Source of the DNA: Phymorhynchus buccinoides
Taxonomy: Eukaryota; Mollusca; Gastropoda; Neogastropoda; Raphitomidae
Length of the DNA: 64,000 bases
NCBI GenBank assembly: GCA_017654935.2
Contig: CM065695.1
Coordinates: 32,773,100-32,837,099 of the forward strand
Direction of reading: 5' to 3'
Positions 12,560-23,215 of this stretch are shown here, one piece after another. The position numbers and the translations under genes were made by a program. How positions within the stretch are numbered: position 1 is the stretch's first letter; each line of letters opens with the position of its first letter. Under the pieces are notes generated by a model that was given only the letters and a program-made list of their open reading frames with translations, made no database searches and was not told where the DNA came from.

Positions 12560-13595
12560 ATGGAAAACTCAGACCGTTTCAAACGGGACTCCTGGGAAGA
12601 TCTAAGGCAACCATATATTAACATGAGTTTCTTGATCGCTGAGATCGGATATCCAATTGTGGTCGCCTTTGGGTTTTTTGGCAACGTTATGATAATCCTG
12701 ATCATGATTCGTCTTCCTTCATCTACGTCAGGCGTCTTCTTCATAACTCTGGCGACGTCGGACCTGATATCTCTGTTTATTGATCCATTCCGATATTTAC
12801 TTTTCCATTATTTTGGTGTGTTCATATTGGATGATCTTCTCACTAAACACATATGTAAGGTCTATAAATTTATGATGTTCATGCTGCTAGCTCTATCGGC
12901 ATGGACACTTGTGGTGCTCACCATACTCAGAGCCGCTTCTGTTCTGTCGCCGCTGCGTGTCAATGCTGCGTGGACAAAACGAAAGTCACGCGCTACTGTT
13001 GGTGTAATGATAATCGTTGTCGCAGTGTCATATAGCCACATGTTATACGGGTATGAATTTAAGTATGATTTTGAAAGAAATTCATGCTTCAGATCTGAAT
13101 ACGAATGGTTTATACTCAACGTGCGGGCTTGGATAGAACTGTTCCAGGGCTGTCTGTTACCTTTCACGTTGCTGGTTGTAAGCAACGGTGTACTTTTGCG
13201 GACGCTGGTCAGATCTGTCAGAACAACAAGCCACCCCGGATTCCAGAAAATGGAAAGTGTCTTCATTGACCGTCACAGTTGTCGCTACAGGTATTTGTTT
13301 TGTCCTTCTAACATTACCGATACGGATACATATGATTGCAATCGAATTTGTTGATGTGAGTTTTGACGCTGATCCGATTGTAGTCGGACAATTCTGGGTG
13401 TTTCAATCAGTGGGAAATGTCCTGAAGAGCAGCAACCTTTCCATCAACTTTTACCTGTACTGTTTGACTGGCACTAAGTTCAGAGCAGAGTTTCAAAAAT
13501 TGGCACAGGAGTGTTACAACATTTGCTGTAAAACCGCACAACCACGGAGGCTAGAAAATAGTCTTCTCATGAATAAAGGACGAACCGAAAACTGA
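12560..13595 (+). pseudogene. second rhodopsin-family receptor, one frameshift
   Basis: A paralogue of the receptor at 10481, sharing 'LRAASVL.PLRVNA.WTK' after TM3. From the ATG at 12560 the frame covers the N-terminus to TM5 ('GCLLPFTLLVVSNGV') and the third intracellular loop. Near 13230-13250 the coding moves to the +1 frame, which then carries TM6 ('SSLTVTVVATGICFVLL'), TM7 ('NLSINFYLYCL'), 'FRAEF' and a tail to the stop at 13595. TM7 has the NFYLYC form common in invertebrate peptide receptors. A single-base indel explains it. It may be a recent pseudogene, an allele or a sequence error, because the rest of the coding is well kept. Confidence 0.8.
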
Positions 13596-13682
13596 ACAAA
13601 AATTAGTGTAAACGCAAATCCACATTAAATGCTAAAAATGGGATGCATGATTGTACACGCTGCTTTGATATTTTAAAAAGAA

Positions 13683-13692
13683 AATAAATAAA
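13683..13692 (+). other. poly(A) signals after receptor 2
   Basis: Two overlapping AATAAA hexamers lie about 88 bp after the stop at 13595, a normal distance for a short 3' UTR. This suggests that the locus was or is transcribed despite the frameshift. Confidence 0.55.
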
Positions 13693-14126
13693 TCTGGGAT
13701 AATGATCATATAGGACCAATTAAATCTGGTTCTCTGGTTCTGGTTTTGTATGTCGCAGACGCTACTTCTGACGATAAATTGTGATGAAACTAGGAAGGCG
13801 CATACCTTATTAGAGTAAGATAGAAGGAGAAATGCCTTCTACTTACCATGGGTTAAGACCATTAAACCCCACAGTTCAGCCAGGAAGGCCCCGGCCTCAC
13901 TTCCAAAAAACAACAACAACAACAAAACTAGTGGTCAGTGGACGCAGGCTCAGATGATGATCTGGTCAGCGCTGATGAAAATGTGCTGATGGAGCCTGCG
14001 GTGACAGTGGCCTCACTCAGTTGGACCCACTCCATGGCAGTCCGGATGGCAAATCTGGATTTTGCACCATTTCTAGAGGTACAGGGATAGCACAAATTGT
14101 TTATCGTTTTATACCCAAAAAGCCAG
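13693..14126. other. no gene seen
   Basis: Non-repetitive sequence between the receptor and the 33-bp array. 'ggaaggcgcatacctta' and 'aacaacaacaacaac' are the only notable strings. No domain-bearing frame. Confidence 0.3.
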
Positions 14127-14459
14127 AAGGCACATTTTGGGGCACTCCACAAAGACCAGAAAGCACATTTCGGGGCACTCCACAAAGACCAGAAGCCACA
14201 TGTTCTCCACAAAGACCAGAAGCCACATTTTGGGGCACTCCACAAAGACCAGAAGCCACATTTTGGGGCACTCCACAAAGACCAGAAGCCACATTTTGGG
14301 GCACTCCATAAAGACCAGAAGCCACATTTTGGGGCACTCCACAAAGACCAGAAGCCACATTTGGGGGCACTCCAGAAAGACCAGAAGCTACATTTTGGGG
14401 CACTCCACAAAGACCAGAAGCCACATTTTGGGGCACTCCACAAAGACCAGAAGCCACAT
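14127..14459. repeat. 33-bp minisatellite, ~10 copies
   Basis: Unit 'ccagaagccacattttgggg' plus 'cactccacaaaga', with one short copy near 14197-14215. Because 33 is divisible by three, several frames on both strands stay open (an 11-residue cycle such as 'HKDQKPHFGAL'). These are not taken as genes. Confidence 0.9.
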
Positions 14460-14587
14460 AAAACAGAAGTTACATACATTTTGGGCCACTCCCAAAGCCG
14501 GAAAACCGGCGTTTGCCGGAAAAAATAACACCCTTATTATAATGTTGGAAACAGGTTTTCAAACTTATTAATATTTGTACAAGAGCG

Positions 14588-14740
14588 ATGCTGTGGCGGC
14601 ACGGATTGTCTCCGCTGCACAAATTGTCTCCGAGACAATCCCTACAGGGAGACAATCCATGCCGCCTAAGACGGCACGGATTGTCTCCGCTGCACGGATT
14701 GTCCACCTGTGTTGACCCTTACAGCACGGATTGTCTCCAG
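14588..14740. repeat. 'ggattgtctcc' direct and inverted repeats
   Basis: 'gcacggattgtctccgctgc' occurs about four times, and its reverse complement ('gagacaatcc') at about 14632-14660, so this stretch can fold into a hairpin. Function unknown. Confidence 0.6.
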
Positions 14741-14859
14741 TGCAAGCTTTCTTTCTCTTATTTTTCTGTCACTTTCTCTTTGCCACTGTCTCTCTCTGTC
14801 CCTCTGTTTCTTTTTTTCTTCTTTTTTGTTGTTGCTGTCCCATCTTCTGGGCTGTACAG

Positions 14860-15127
14860 TGGCGTTACTCCCACGCCGCTCATTCTGAATCCCAATTCGC
14901 AGCTACACCCGGATTTGTTAAAGTCGCAGAAACCGAGACCAGCAGTCCAAGGGGGGCGAATCTATGTTAGGCCGTCAGGAGGCAACCAACCGATGAGACA
15001 CTGCACTTCTGCTGAGTCACCACGACCGTCCACCGACAGCTCCCCAGAATACACTGATCCCCATGACTTTGACCCGAACGTACCAAGGCACAGACTGGAT
15101 TGGAAACCGAAACTGAGGTCACCATGA
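14860..15127 (+). CDS. candidate terminal coding exon, unknown protein
   Basis: A pyrimidine-rich run (about 14770-14850) ends in 'ctgtacag' at 14859, a good 3' splice site. It is followed by 89 in-frame codons of complex composition, ending TGA at 15127 and followed by AATAAA at 15219. The encoded tail is rich in Pro, Ser, Arg and Asp ('GGRIYVRPSGGNQPMRH', 'EYTDPHDFDPNVPRHRLDW'), looks disordered and ends 'KPKLRSP'. No family is recognised. Upstream exons were not found, and the two receptors would then sit in its intron or before it. It could be a chance open frame, but the splice site, composition and poly(A) signal together favour an exon. Confidence 0.4.
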
Positions 15128-15218
15128 GAGCAGGGCATGCAAAGCCACAGAATTTGAGACATTTTTTAATTTTTATGATTGATGGAAAATGAGGCCGATG
15201 ATTTCTGTTTCTCCATGC

Positions 15219-15224
15219 AATAAA
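15219..15224 (+). other. poly(A) signal
   Basis: AATAAA 91 bp after the stop of the candidate exon at 14860-15127, in 'catgcaataaatgtttctgac'. Confidence 0.45.
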
Positions 15225-15309
15225 TGTTTCTGACATACAAAGCAAAAAGCATGGTATGCGCATATATGCCGCCATGCTTATTCTTTTTAAATAAAAAAAG
15301 AAAGACTTA

Positions 15310-15600
15310 TTTAACACCCAATCGGAAATCAATATTTTAACCTCCAGCAGAGACTACAATCATCATAAGTCCGTCAAATGTAATGACAATTCTCTGATAT
15401 TTTGCAGGAATAATGTTTAATGTGTTCTTGTCACATTATAAACAATTAAGGTACATCACTATGTTTACTTTTTTTTAAAAGAGGAAACACATATCCAAAT
15501 CCACTGAAAAATCAAAATTTTGACCACGATCAGAGACTAAAATCACCATAAGTCTTTTAAAAGTAATTACAATTGCCTGAAACTTAGTAGGAATAACACA
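15310..15600. repeat. repeat R6, two diverged copies
   Basis: 15310-15420 and 15486-15600 share a pattern ('ccgatcagagactaaaatcaccataagtc'-like, ending 'gcaggaataa'). Reverse-complement relatives occur at about 31500-31605 and 31668-31760 ('attcctgcaaagttt'...'gatcgtagtcaaaatattg'). Unidentified dispersed repeat. Confidence 0.5.
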
Positions 15601-15614
15601 GAGATAGATAGAGC

Positions 15615-15617
<3 letters not shown>

Positions 15618-15697
<80 letters not shown>

Positions 15698-15708
15698 TCA
15701 TATAAAGG

Positions 15709-15745
<37 letters not shown>

Positions 15746-15753
15746 TCCTCATC

Positions 15754-15788
<35 letters not shown>

Positions 15789-15802
15789 CACACACACACA
15801 TG
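15618..15802. repeat. (GA)n and (CA)n tracts
   Basis: (GA)n at 15618-15694 and (CA)n at 15710-15802 with short interruptions, ending exactly where the 44-bp array starts. Confidence 0.9.
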
Positions 15803-16810
15803 TGTACCCATAGCAGGTTTTCTGTCTGCCTGTGGCGGACTTTCTGTCAACCCATAGCAGGTTTTCGGTCTGCCTGTGGCGGACTTTCTGTCTACCCATA
15901 GCAGGTTTTCTGTGTGCCTGTGGCGGACTTTCTGTCAACACATAGCAGGTTTTCTGTCTGCCTGTGGCGGACTTTCTGTCTACCCATAGCAGGTTTTCTG
16001 TCTGCCTGTGGCGGACTTTCTGTCTACCCATAGCAGGTTTTCTGTCTGCCTGTGGCGGACTTTCTGTCAACCCATAGCAGGTTTTCTGTGTGCCTGTGGC
16101 GGACTTTCTGTCTACCCATAGCAGGTTTTCTTTGTGCCTGTGGCGGACTTTCTGTCTACCCATAGCAGGTTTTCTGTCTGCCTGTGGCGGACTTTCTGTC
16201 TACCCATAGCAGGTTTTCTGTCTGCCTGTGGCGGACTTTCTGTCTACCCATAGCAGGTTTTCTGTCTGCCTGTGGCGGACTTTCTGTCAACCCATAGCAG
16301 GTTTTCTGTCTGCCTGTGGCGGACTTTCTGTCTACCCATAGCAGGTTTTCTGTCTGCCTGTGGCGGACTTTCTGTCAACCCATAGCAGGTTTTCTGTCTG
16401 CCTGTGGCGGACTTTCTGTCTACCCATAGCAGGTTTTCTGTCTGCCTGTGGCGGACTTTCTGTCTACCCATAGCAGGTTTTCTGTCTGCCTGTGGCGGAC
16501 TTTCTGTCAACCCATAGCAGGTTTTCTGTCTGCCTGTGGCGGACTTTCTGTCTACCCATAGCAGGTTTTCTGTCTGCCTGTGGCGGACTTTCTGTCTACC
16601 CATAGCAGGTTTTCTGTCTGCCTGTGGCGGACTTTCTGTCTACCCATAGCAGGTTTTCTTTGTGCCTGTGGCGGACTTTCTGTCTACCCATAGCAGGTTT
16701 TCTGTCTGCCTGTGGCGGACTTTCTGTCTACCCATAGCAGGTTTTCTGTCTGCCTGTGGCGGACTTTCTGTCTACCCATAGCAGGTTTTCTGTCTGCCTG
16801 TGGTCATTTT
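15803..16810. repeat. 44-bp minisatellite, ~22 copies
   Basis: Unit 'tctacccatagcaggttttc' plus 'tgtctgcctgtggcggactttctg', with point variants (tcaa for tcta, tgtg for tctg). 44 is not divisible by three, so any minus-strand frame cycles through all three phases every 132 bp. None contains a stop, which gives long Arg/Lys/Gln-rich open frames. The array directly abuts a LINE copy at its right end. Confidence 0.95.
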
Positions 16811-16834
16811 TTGTTTGCCTGCGGTCATTATTAC

Positions 16835-17705
16835 AGAAAAGATTGTGCTTTATCAACTACTCATACACTTAGAACAAAATCACCTTCTGAACCCACATCA
16901 ATCCGCCTACAGAAAATGTCACAGTACAGAAACAGCCCTTCTCAAAATCGTAAACGATATTCTTTAAGGTTTTGATGAAAACAAAGTTTCTCTCTTGGCT
17001 CTGCTTAGTGCCGCTTTCGACACTATTGATCATTCTATTCTCCTTCGCCGACTCAAAGATTCTTTTGGATTCATGACCTTGCTCTTGCCTGGTTCGAGAG
17101 CTACTTAGCTGACCGCACCCAGACTGTTTGTGTTACTGGCTTGTACTCAGAGCCTTCTTGTATGGTGTACCACAGGGTTCTGTACTGGGACCTATTCTTT
17201 TCGTGCTCTATGCTACTCCTGCGTCCGATGTTGTCAGTCAGCATGCCTTGTCACATGAGAGCTTTGCTGACGATACAGAAGTGTATCAGTCAGCCTCTCT
17301 TGCTGAAGTTGATGGGCTGATATCGCGGACACGGGAGTGAATAGCGGACCTAAAAACATGGATGACACACAACAAACTACAGCTCAACGAGGATAAAACT
17401 GAACTTATGGTAGCATGTCCTAAAAAAACTGCTCAATGATTCTTCACTTCCAGTCTCTGCCACAATCAACAACACCACTATCTCCTTCTCCTCTTCAGTC
17501 CGCAGTCTCGGAGTCACCTTGGATCAAAGCCTCTCCCTTCAACAGCAAGTGTCCAACATCTGTAGATCTGCCTATCTTGAGCTTCGTAAACTCAGTTCTG
17601 TTCGTCACTATCTCTCCACCGATGCCACTAAAACCTTAGTCTGTGCCTTTGTCCTTTCTAAAATAGATTACTGCAACTCTCTTCTCGCTGGCCTTCCCAA
17701 CTGAG
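16835..17705 (+). mobile_element. L2/CR1-type LINE, RT fragment
   Basis: Frameshifted reverse transcriptase: 'NPHQSAYRKCHSTETAL', 'SAAFDTIDHSILL', 'WFESYLADRTQT', 'GVPQGSVLGPILFVLY', then 'FADDTE' where the family has (F/Y)ADD, and 'THNKLQLNEDKTEL'. Stops and indels (for example TGA at 17338) make it non-functional. It begins at the end of the 44-bp array and has no recognisable endonuclease part. Confidence 0.85.
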
Positions 17706-17769
17706 TACCTTCTTAACATACATCAGAGAATCCAGAACATCCAGAATGACCAAATTCTCGCTTGTACTA

Positions 17770-19516
17770 CTTCTCGTCAATTGTTTAGTTTAGCCAACTC
17801 CCTCCTTGGTAAACCAAAGTCCACACCTCTACCTTCTTCTATCCCTGTATCTGAACTCCCTCAACATTTCTCCGACTTCTTTCACAGCAAGATAGCCACT
17901 ATCTGCCACATCTTGATTCTCAATCTGCTCCACCATCAACTGTCCCTGATCCCTCCTTTTCTGGCAGTATGTGGTCCGAGTTCCGTTCTGTTTCCACTGA
18001 TGACGTTAAGAAGATTTTGACCCGAACTCCTGTGAACTAGACCCTCTACCTTCATCTCTCTTCTCCCAGTGTCTTGATGATCTCCTTCCTTACTTTACAT
18101 CCATCATCAATGAGTCTCTACGTTCTGGCCGCTTTCCAATCTGCAGTTGTCAAACCTCTCTTAAAGAAGCCTAGTCTCGATCCTGAAAATCTAATTATCG
18201 GCCTGCCTCTAATCTTTCATTCCTTTCTAAGCTCACAGAAAAGGTGGTTCTTAAACAGCTGTCTGACCATCTTCAGGTAAACGATCTTTTCTATCCAAAC
18301 CAGTCTGCTTATCGAGCAGGTCACAGTACTGAGACAGCCCTCTTAAAGATAACGAACGACCTGCTCACTGCCTTGGATGAAAACAAGGTTTCTTTTCTCT
18401 CTCTCCTTGATCTTTCTGCAGCGTTTGATACTATCGACCACTCTATCCTCATTTCTAGACTTCACACCTCCTTTGGTCTATCTGGGGCTGTTCTTTCCTG
18501 GTTTTCTTCCTACCTCTCTGATCGCATAGACAGTTGTTGTCAATGGTTCTTCATCTCTTTCAAAAGGTCTTCAGTTCGGTGTGCTCCAAGGTTCAGTCTT
18601 AGGCCCTATCCTTTTTGTTCTTTATACCCAACCTCTCTCCGCCATCATCAACCCGCATTCTCTTCTACATCATAGCTTTTCTGATGACAATCAACTATAC
18701 ATTTCTGCCCACATGAGTCAGTTAGATCAAATGATTTCTTCTTCTAAGTTGTGCATCTCTGCTGTTAAAACATGGATGTTTTACAACAAACTGCAACTAA
18801 ATGCTGAAAAGACAGAGATTGATCTTCTTCATCTCTATGTCCCAGCTCGCCAACTACGTTCGTCTTCTGATTCTCGTCTCCTTTCCCTTCCCTCCATCCG
18901 TCTCAAATCTGCTGGCCACCATTCTTTTTCTTGTCAAGCACCATCTCTTTGGAATTCTCTGCCTTCTCCTCTCCGACACTCCAACTCAGTCTCCTCATTC
19001 AAAACCTCTCTTAAAACCCATCTTTTTCCTGCTGCACCCTAAATATTTGATCAGTTGTCTATCGTTGTGTGCACGTGAGGGAAGATTGAATAAGAGGTTT
19101 GTGCTGTGTTTTGTGGTGAGTGTGTGTGTTGTGTGTGTGTGTGAGCATGCATGTGTGCATACATATGTGCTTGTGTGTGTCTTGGTTTTGTGGGTTGTGT
19201 GTGTGTGTGTCTGTGTGCGTGCGTACGTTGTGTGTGAGGGTGTTTGTGTATGTGGTCAGTCCGTGCGGCTCGGTTGCTGTGGCTTACTGAATGGGGTATG
19301 AACGAGTTGGCGTCGATGAATGTGTGTGTGTGTGCGTGCGTGCGCGCGTGCGCGTGTGTTAGAGAGAGAGAGAGTTGCTTTGTATATGCGTTGTTGCTGG
19401 TTGGTGTCATTCTTGAATGCTGTTTTTGTTGTCTGTTGATGAATAATTGATTGTAAAGCACTTCGGGCTCATATGAGGTAAAGCGCTATATAAATGTACT
19501 ATTATTATTATTATTT
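17770..19516 (+). mobile_element. L2-type LINE, longer 5'-truncated copy
   Basis: Contains the pre-RT linker 'LFSLANSLLGKPKSTPLPS', RT blocks 'NQSAYRAGHSTETALLK', 'LLDLSAAFDTIDHSIL', 'QGSVLGPILFVLY' and 'FSDDNQLY' (Ala of the catalytic box replaced by Ser), then 'YNKLQLNAEKTE'. This joins directly to the C-terminal 'PARQLRSSSD'...'FKTSLKTHLFP' part, so a block is deleted. The 3' UTR has long (GT)n runs and ends 'agcgctatataaatgtac' plus (ATT)n at 19500-19516. The same 3' end recurs at 38.7, 53.4, 56.2 and 59.3 kb. Not functional. Confidence 0.85.
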
Positions 19517-19765
19517 CAGAAAACAGTCTAAAGTCTAGCCTAGATGAAGACAATGCATTGACCTACTCATTTTAAAACACTTATAAGACACTTTAGAGAC
19601 CATAGTAAACATTATCCTTTATAAATATGAAAGATAAGATGTTAGAGAACACAAAAATGCCCATAACTCAAAATTGACAAAAAACGATATTTTGACTTTG
19701 CAAGCCTGTTGTGAGAAACTAGTCCAGCGACTTTATGTCCCTTTCGTGGTGCGGGGTCACATATG
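19517..19765 (+). repeat. dispersed repeat R2, copy 1
   Basis: From 'cagaaaacagtctaaagtct' to 'ctttcgtggtgcggggtcac'. Relatives: 24474-24890 (same strand, longer) and 53908-55015 (opposite strand, interrupted by an insertion). The end reads 'gacc-cagcacca-gaaaggga' in reverse complement. Unidentified element. Confidence 0.7.
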
Positions 19766-20339
19766 TATTCCAAAACAAGGTACATAACACAGTTTTACAG
19801 AGACCTACGCTCAGACTAAAATGGAGTTGCCCCCCAAAATATACGTATATATATATTTATTTATTTTATTTTATGTACCCGGTATATGAATGACAGTGAA
19901 GGTTGATTTTTTGCACTGTACCCTTACCCTCGCATTATACTCCATTGACACTGCCATTTTATGGGGTATTTAGTCAACTAAAAATTCTAGAAAGATAAAT
20001 GAGTTAAATGAGGCGTTATACTACTCCTTGCCGACACGAAAGGGCGATAATTTTAGGCCCGAACTCCCGACGACCCTGGTGACGAGTCAGGAACATAGGA
20101 AATAATGTTTTGTGGGGCAGTCAGGAACATATAATTTTCTGTGGCTATATATACTACTAGTTCCTGACAGACAAGGGCGATAATCTTAAAGTAGGGGGCG
20201 TTCGCATCTCAGGACATGACAGGGGCAGATAATTTTCGGTATAAAGCCTCATTAGGCAAAACCTACATTACTATTACAAGCATCAGAATACTCCATGGAT
20301 CCAGAGTCCACTCCTCTGAAGGGAGGTAGGGGTCCAGGG
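19766..20339. other. no gene seen
   Basis: Unique-looking sequence with a short 'atatatatttatttatttta' run at about 19848-19873. No domain-bearing frame and no repeat family recognised. Confidence 0.3.
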
Positions 20340-20499
20340 GGCCGCCCAGGCCCCAGGTGGGGTACAGGGACAACGCCCCCCTGAAGCTGAAGATAAATAT
20401 AAAATTTAACCCTTTCACCGCCAGCCATCTTTGAGCCGCCCAGGCCCCAGGTGGGGTACAGGGACAACACCCCCCTGAAGCTGAAGAGAAATATAAAAT
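20340..20499. repeat. ~92-bp tandem duplication
   Basis: 'gccgcccaggccccaggtgg' through 'cagccatctttga' occurs twice. Each copy carries the left end (TTAA CCCTTTC) of the MITE that follows, so the duplication occurred after the MITE inserted. Confidence 0.7.
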
Positions 20500-20744
20500 T
20501 TAACCCTTTCACCGCCAGCCATCTTTGAGCCCAAAATTTCCATTAAAGCTACTTGGCTACAGAAAAGATTTTGTCTGCAATATTGTTGGATTTATCTGTG
20601 ATACATTTGGAATATGGTCAATCCTTACTGCCCAAATTTAGGAACACAATGTCATTGAATAACAGACCCTAATTTCAAGTTTTTATGACATGGTTGTTAA
20701 ATCACTGTGGTGCAAAAATGCGACATTGGCGGTGAAAGGGTTAA
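20500..20744 (+). mobile_element. piggyBac-like MITE (family 1), copy a
   Basis: TTAA, then terminal repeat CCCTTTCACCGCCA, about 210 bp interior, then the inverted end TGGCGGTGAAAGGG and TTAA. TTAA duplication with CCC-starting ends is the piggyBac/Kolobok-type signature. Full copies also lie at 32199, 32700, 37561, 42398 and 63047. No coding capacity. Confidence 0.8.
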
Positions 20745-21744
20745 GTGTATTGAATCAGAATGGCATTTCATGGAAGCTTTTACACTTATATTATTATATT
20801 AATGGTTAAAATGGTTGAAAACATGAAATGTTACACCCCCAGGGATGGATCAGTAAGGGGGGGGTGCAAGTGGCGGGATGGGGGGTCTGGGGAGCTTTGC
20901 CCTGCAGAAGCTGACAACAATTTGAATAGAGTTTCTGAGAAAATGACACAATGTTGAAGTGTTTTTGGGTTTTTTAACAAGAGCACTGGTTTTCATTGTA
21001 TCAGTGCTTTCTAGTTCATAAAAGCACTCACTGGAAAGGTCTTGACGGTATTTATCATCATGCAAAGTTTGGTTGTGCTACCGTTAGTAGCTTCTGAGAA
21101 AACTGCAAAGTTAAAGTCTTGTACCATGCACCCATGCACGCACACACACAAAGTATGATCACAAAATACTTTGGTCGTGTAGATACATGGTGTAGACTAC
21201 ACAATCGGACTGACGGACTGAGAACACTCGGCTCCCTCGGTGAAACTCAAGTCGGCATCATAGCGATCACCTCAGTCATACCCTCTCAGTCATATCCTAT
21301 CATAATATTATCATATCCCCTCAATTGACTCAGGTAAATGAACACACAACAAGCCATTCAAAATGAGTAACCATTCTATGGCACATCGATCCTGCATGGA
21401 AGGGGCTTGTCACAGAATCGGACACTCCTACGAGAAAGAGTTATGAATAAATCAGACATGGGGCAGTAAATGGAGTAAAATTCATAGACAATTTTATGAG
21501 AAATCTTGCTCATACTTCAATAGACAGAAAGACAGACAGACAGACAAACCATGCAACCAACCTCCTCTGGAGAAGGCGGGGAAAAAACTGGCTGATTTTC
21601 ACATTTGCAACCCCAAAAACATACCATAATCACACGCGCAAACCGCCTTGACAGACATCACAAAAGGCACCAGAACTCGGATCAAAAAGCGATGGTGTAT
21701 TTCTCATTACTTTCTCTCTCTCTTTTTTCTTAATCCTCTTGCAT
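20745..21744. other. no gene seen
   Basis: Short G-rich patch at about 20854-20890 resembling the core of other repeats here ('cccagggatggatcag'), and 'agacagaaagacagacagac' at about 21521-21545. No convincing coding exon. Confidence 0.3.
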
Positions 21745-21930
21745 TTATTTCGCCCAAAACCGCCCAGCCGGAAGTTACCTCTGCGTAATCAAGCCGCCCA
21801 AAACCGCCCAGCCGGAAGTTGCCTCTGTGTATTCAAGCCGCCCATAGCTTGCCCTGTGTATTCAAGCCGCCCAAAACCGCCCGCCGGAAGTTGCCTCCTG
21901 TATTCAAGCCGCCCATAGCTTGCCCCCCAC
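21745..21930. repeat. ~49-bp imperfect tandem repeat, ~4 copies
   Basis: 'caagccgcccaaaaccgccc' followed by 'gccggaagttgcctctgtgtatt', alternating with a shorter 'gcccatagcttgccc' form. Confidence 0.7.
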
Positions 21931-22635
21931 TCTGAGAACCCCCTCTGATGGCATTTCCATCACGCACTAAGTTCTGGCTTGTTATAGGCCTCTGCAACTA
22001 GGGTTATTAACGCCCTTGACAGTGAGAGTGAAGCCCTTGTTGGTCAGTGCTGACAAGGGCATTCACTCTTGCGAAAGGCAGCCATTTAGTGGCCTCAAAT
22101 AGGGTTATTGGCGAGAGTAATTCCCTTGTTTGGTCAGTGCTCAACCATCTTCCCCCACCCACCAAGGGCATTCACTCTTGCAAAAGGTGTTCTTTGCAGT
22201 AGCCAATACACACACTATGAAGAAGCTTCTCACTTGCAATAATGTGATACTGTAGTAACTCACTGTATGGCACTCTGTGTGCTTCAAAAGACAGATTTTC
22301 CTGATAATGTGTGAAAGACAGATAACACTAAAAGAAGTTTTGTCTGTCTGTAACAAATGCAAATGCAAGAGGGTTAATTAATGCACAGTTATCCCGCACA
22401 CACAAGCATACATTACTATTATATATACACACTACACACAATGAACATACATTCTCAGCAACACAAAATTTGAAAAAAAGGTTTCGGACTGTTTTGTGCC
22501 AGTCAATAATTTTCACAATGCATTTGCAGCAACACGAAAATACAAATTTCAGGTTGTTTTGTTTCAGTCAATAACTATTGTTACAACACATTCTCAGACC
22601 TGCTTACCCCAAATTTTCCCAAGCTCTCAAATCAG
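21931..22635. other. no gene; local duplication
   Basis: 'agggttatt' ... 'cccttgtt(t)ggtcagtgct' ... 'caagggcattcactcttgc' occurs twice, at about 22001-22080 and 22096-22180. Likewise 'acacgaaa/acacaaaa' plus 'tttcaggttgttttg' blocks near 22460-22600. Function unknown. Confidence 0.35.
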
Positions 22636-23215
22636 TACGGTATTTTACGGACTACGAGGCGATACTTTTTCCCTAGACTGAGACCCCTGCGCCTTATAAT
22701 GTGACTGATAATATATACATGGGTGAAAGTGACATATTTTGAAAATAAGGAAAAGGCGGAGGGTGGGTGAGTGGGTTCCAGGGGCCTACTTTTTGGGTCC
22801 GCTGCTGCCTAGGCCCCGGCAGGGTGTAGGGGCAGAGGCCTGCTTGGGGGGTCTGGAGGGCAAAGCCCCCCAGAAGCTGACAAGAATTTGCAGATAAATG
22901 CCTATTTCGTGAGTTCTCCTGAGGTCTTTCATTCAAATTTATGAAATGTTTTGAACTCTAAAATGACATTTAAGTAGAAAGTTCTAGGAGCAATCACACT
23001 TCATGGCCTATGGTCGCTCAAATCAGTCAATTTCTTCTCTTTTTTCTTCAAAATTTGAAAATAAGGATTTCCTTATTTTCTGATTTTAAAATTAAGGAAA
23101 TCCTTGCTGAGAAGGAAAACTTTCACCCATGTATATAGTAAGAAACTATAATAACAAACATCTGAATTTTGTGTAAAATTTGGGGGGTGCACCTTATAGT
23201 CCGTAACATACGGTA
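22636..23215. mobile_element. TACGG-ended MITE (family 4) with nested insertion
   Basis: Outer ends are 'tacggtattttacggactac' and its inverted form 'tagtccgtaacatacggta'. Inside at 22719-23132 is another element with inverted ends 'catgggtgaaagt'/'actttcacccatg', next to a 'tatata' string on each side. Related outer copies are at 29245-29403 and 62659-62838. Confidence 0.7.

Noticed and set aside
15567..16163. 198-residue minus-strand frame over the 44-bp array
   Set aside because: Pure repeat translation continuing into (CA)n and (GA)n; no non-repeat coding.
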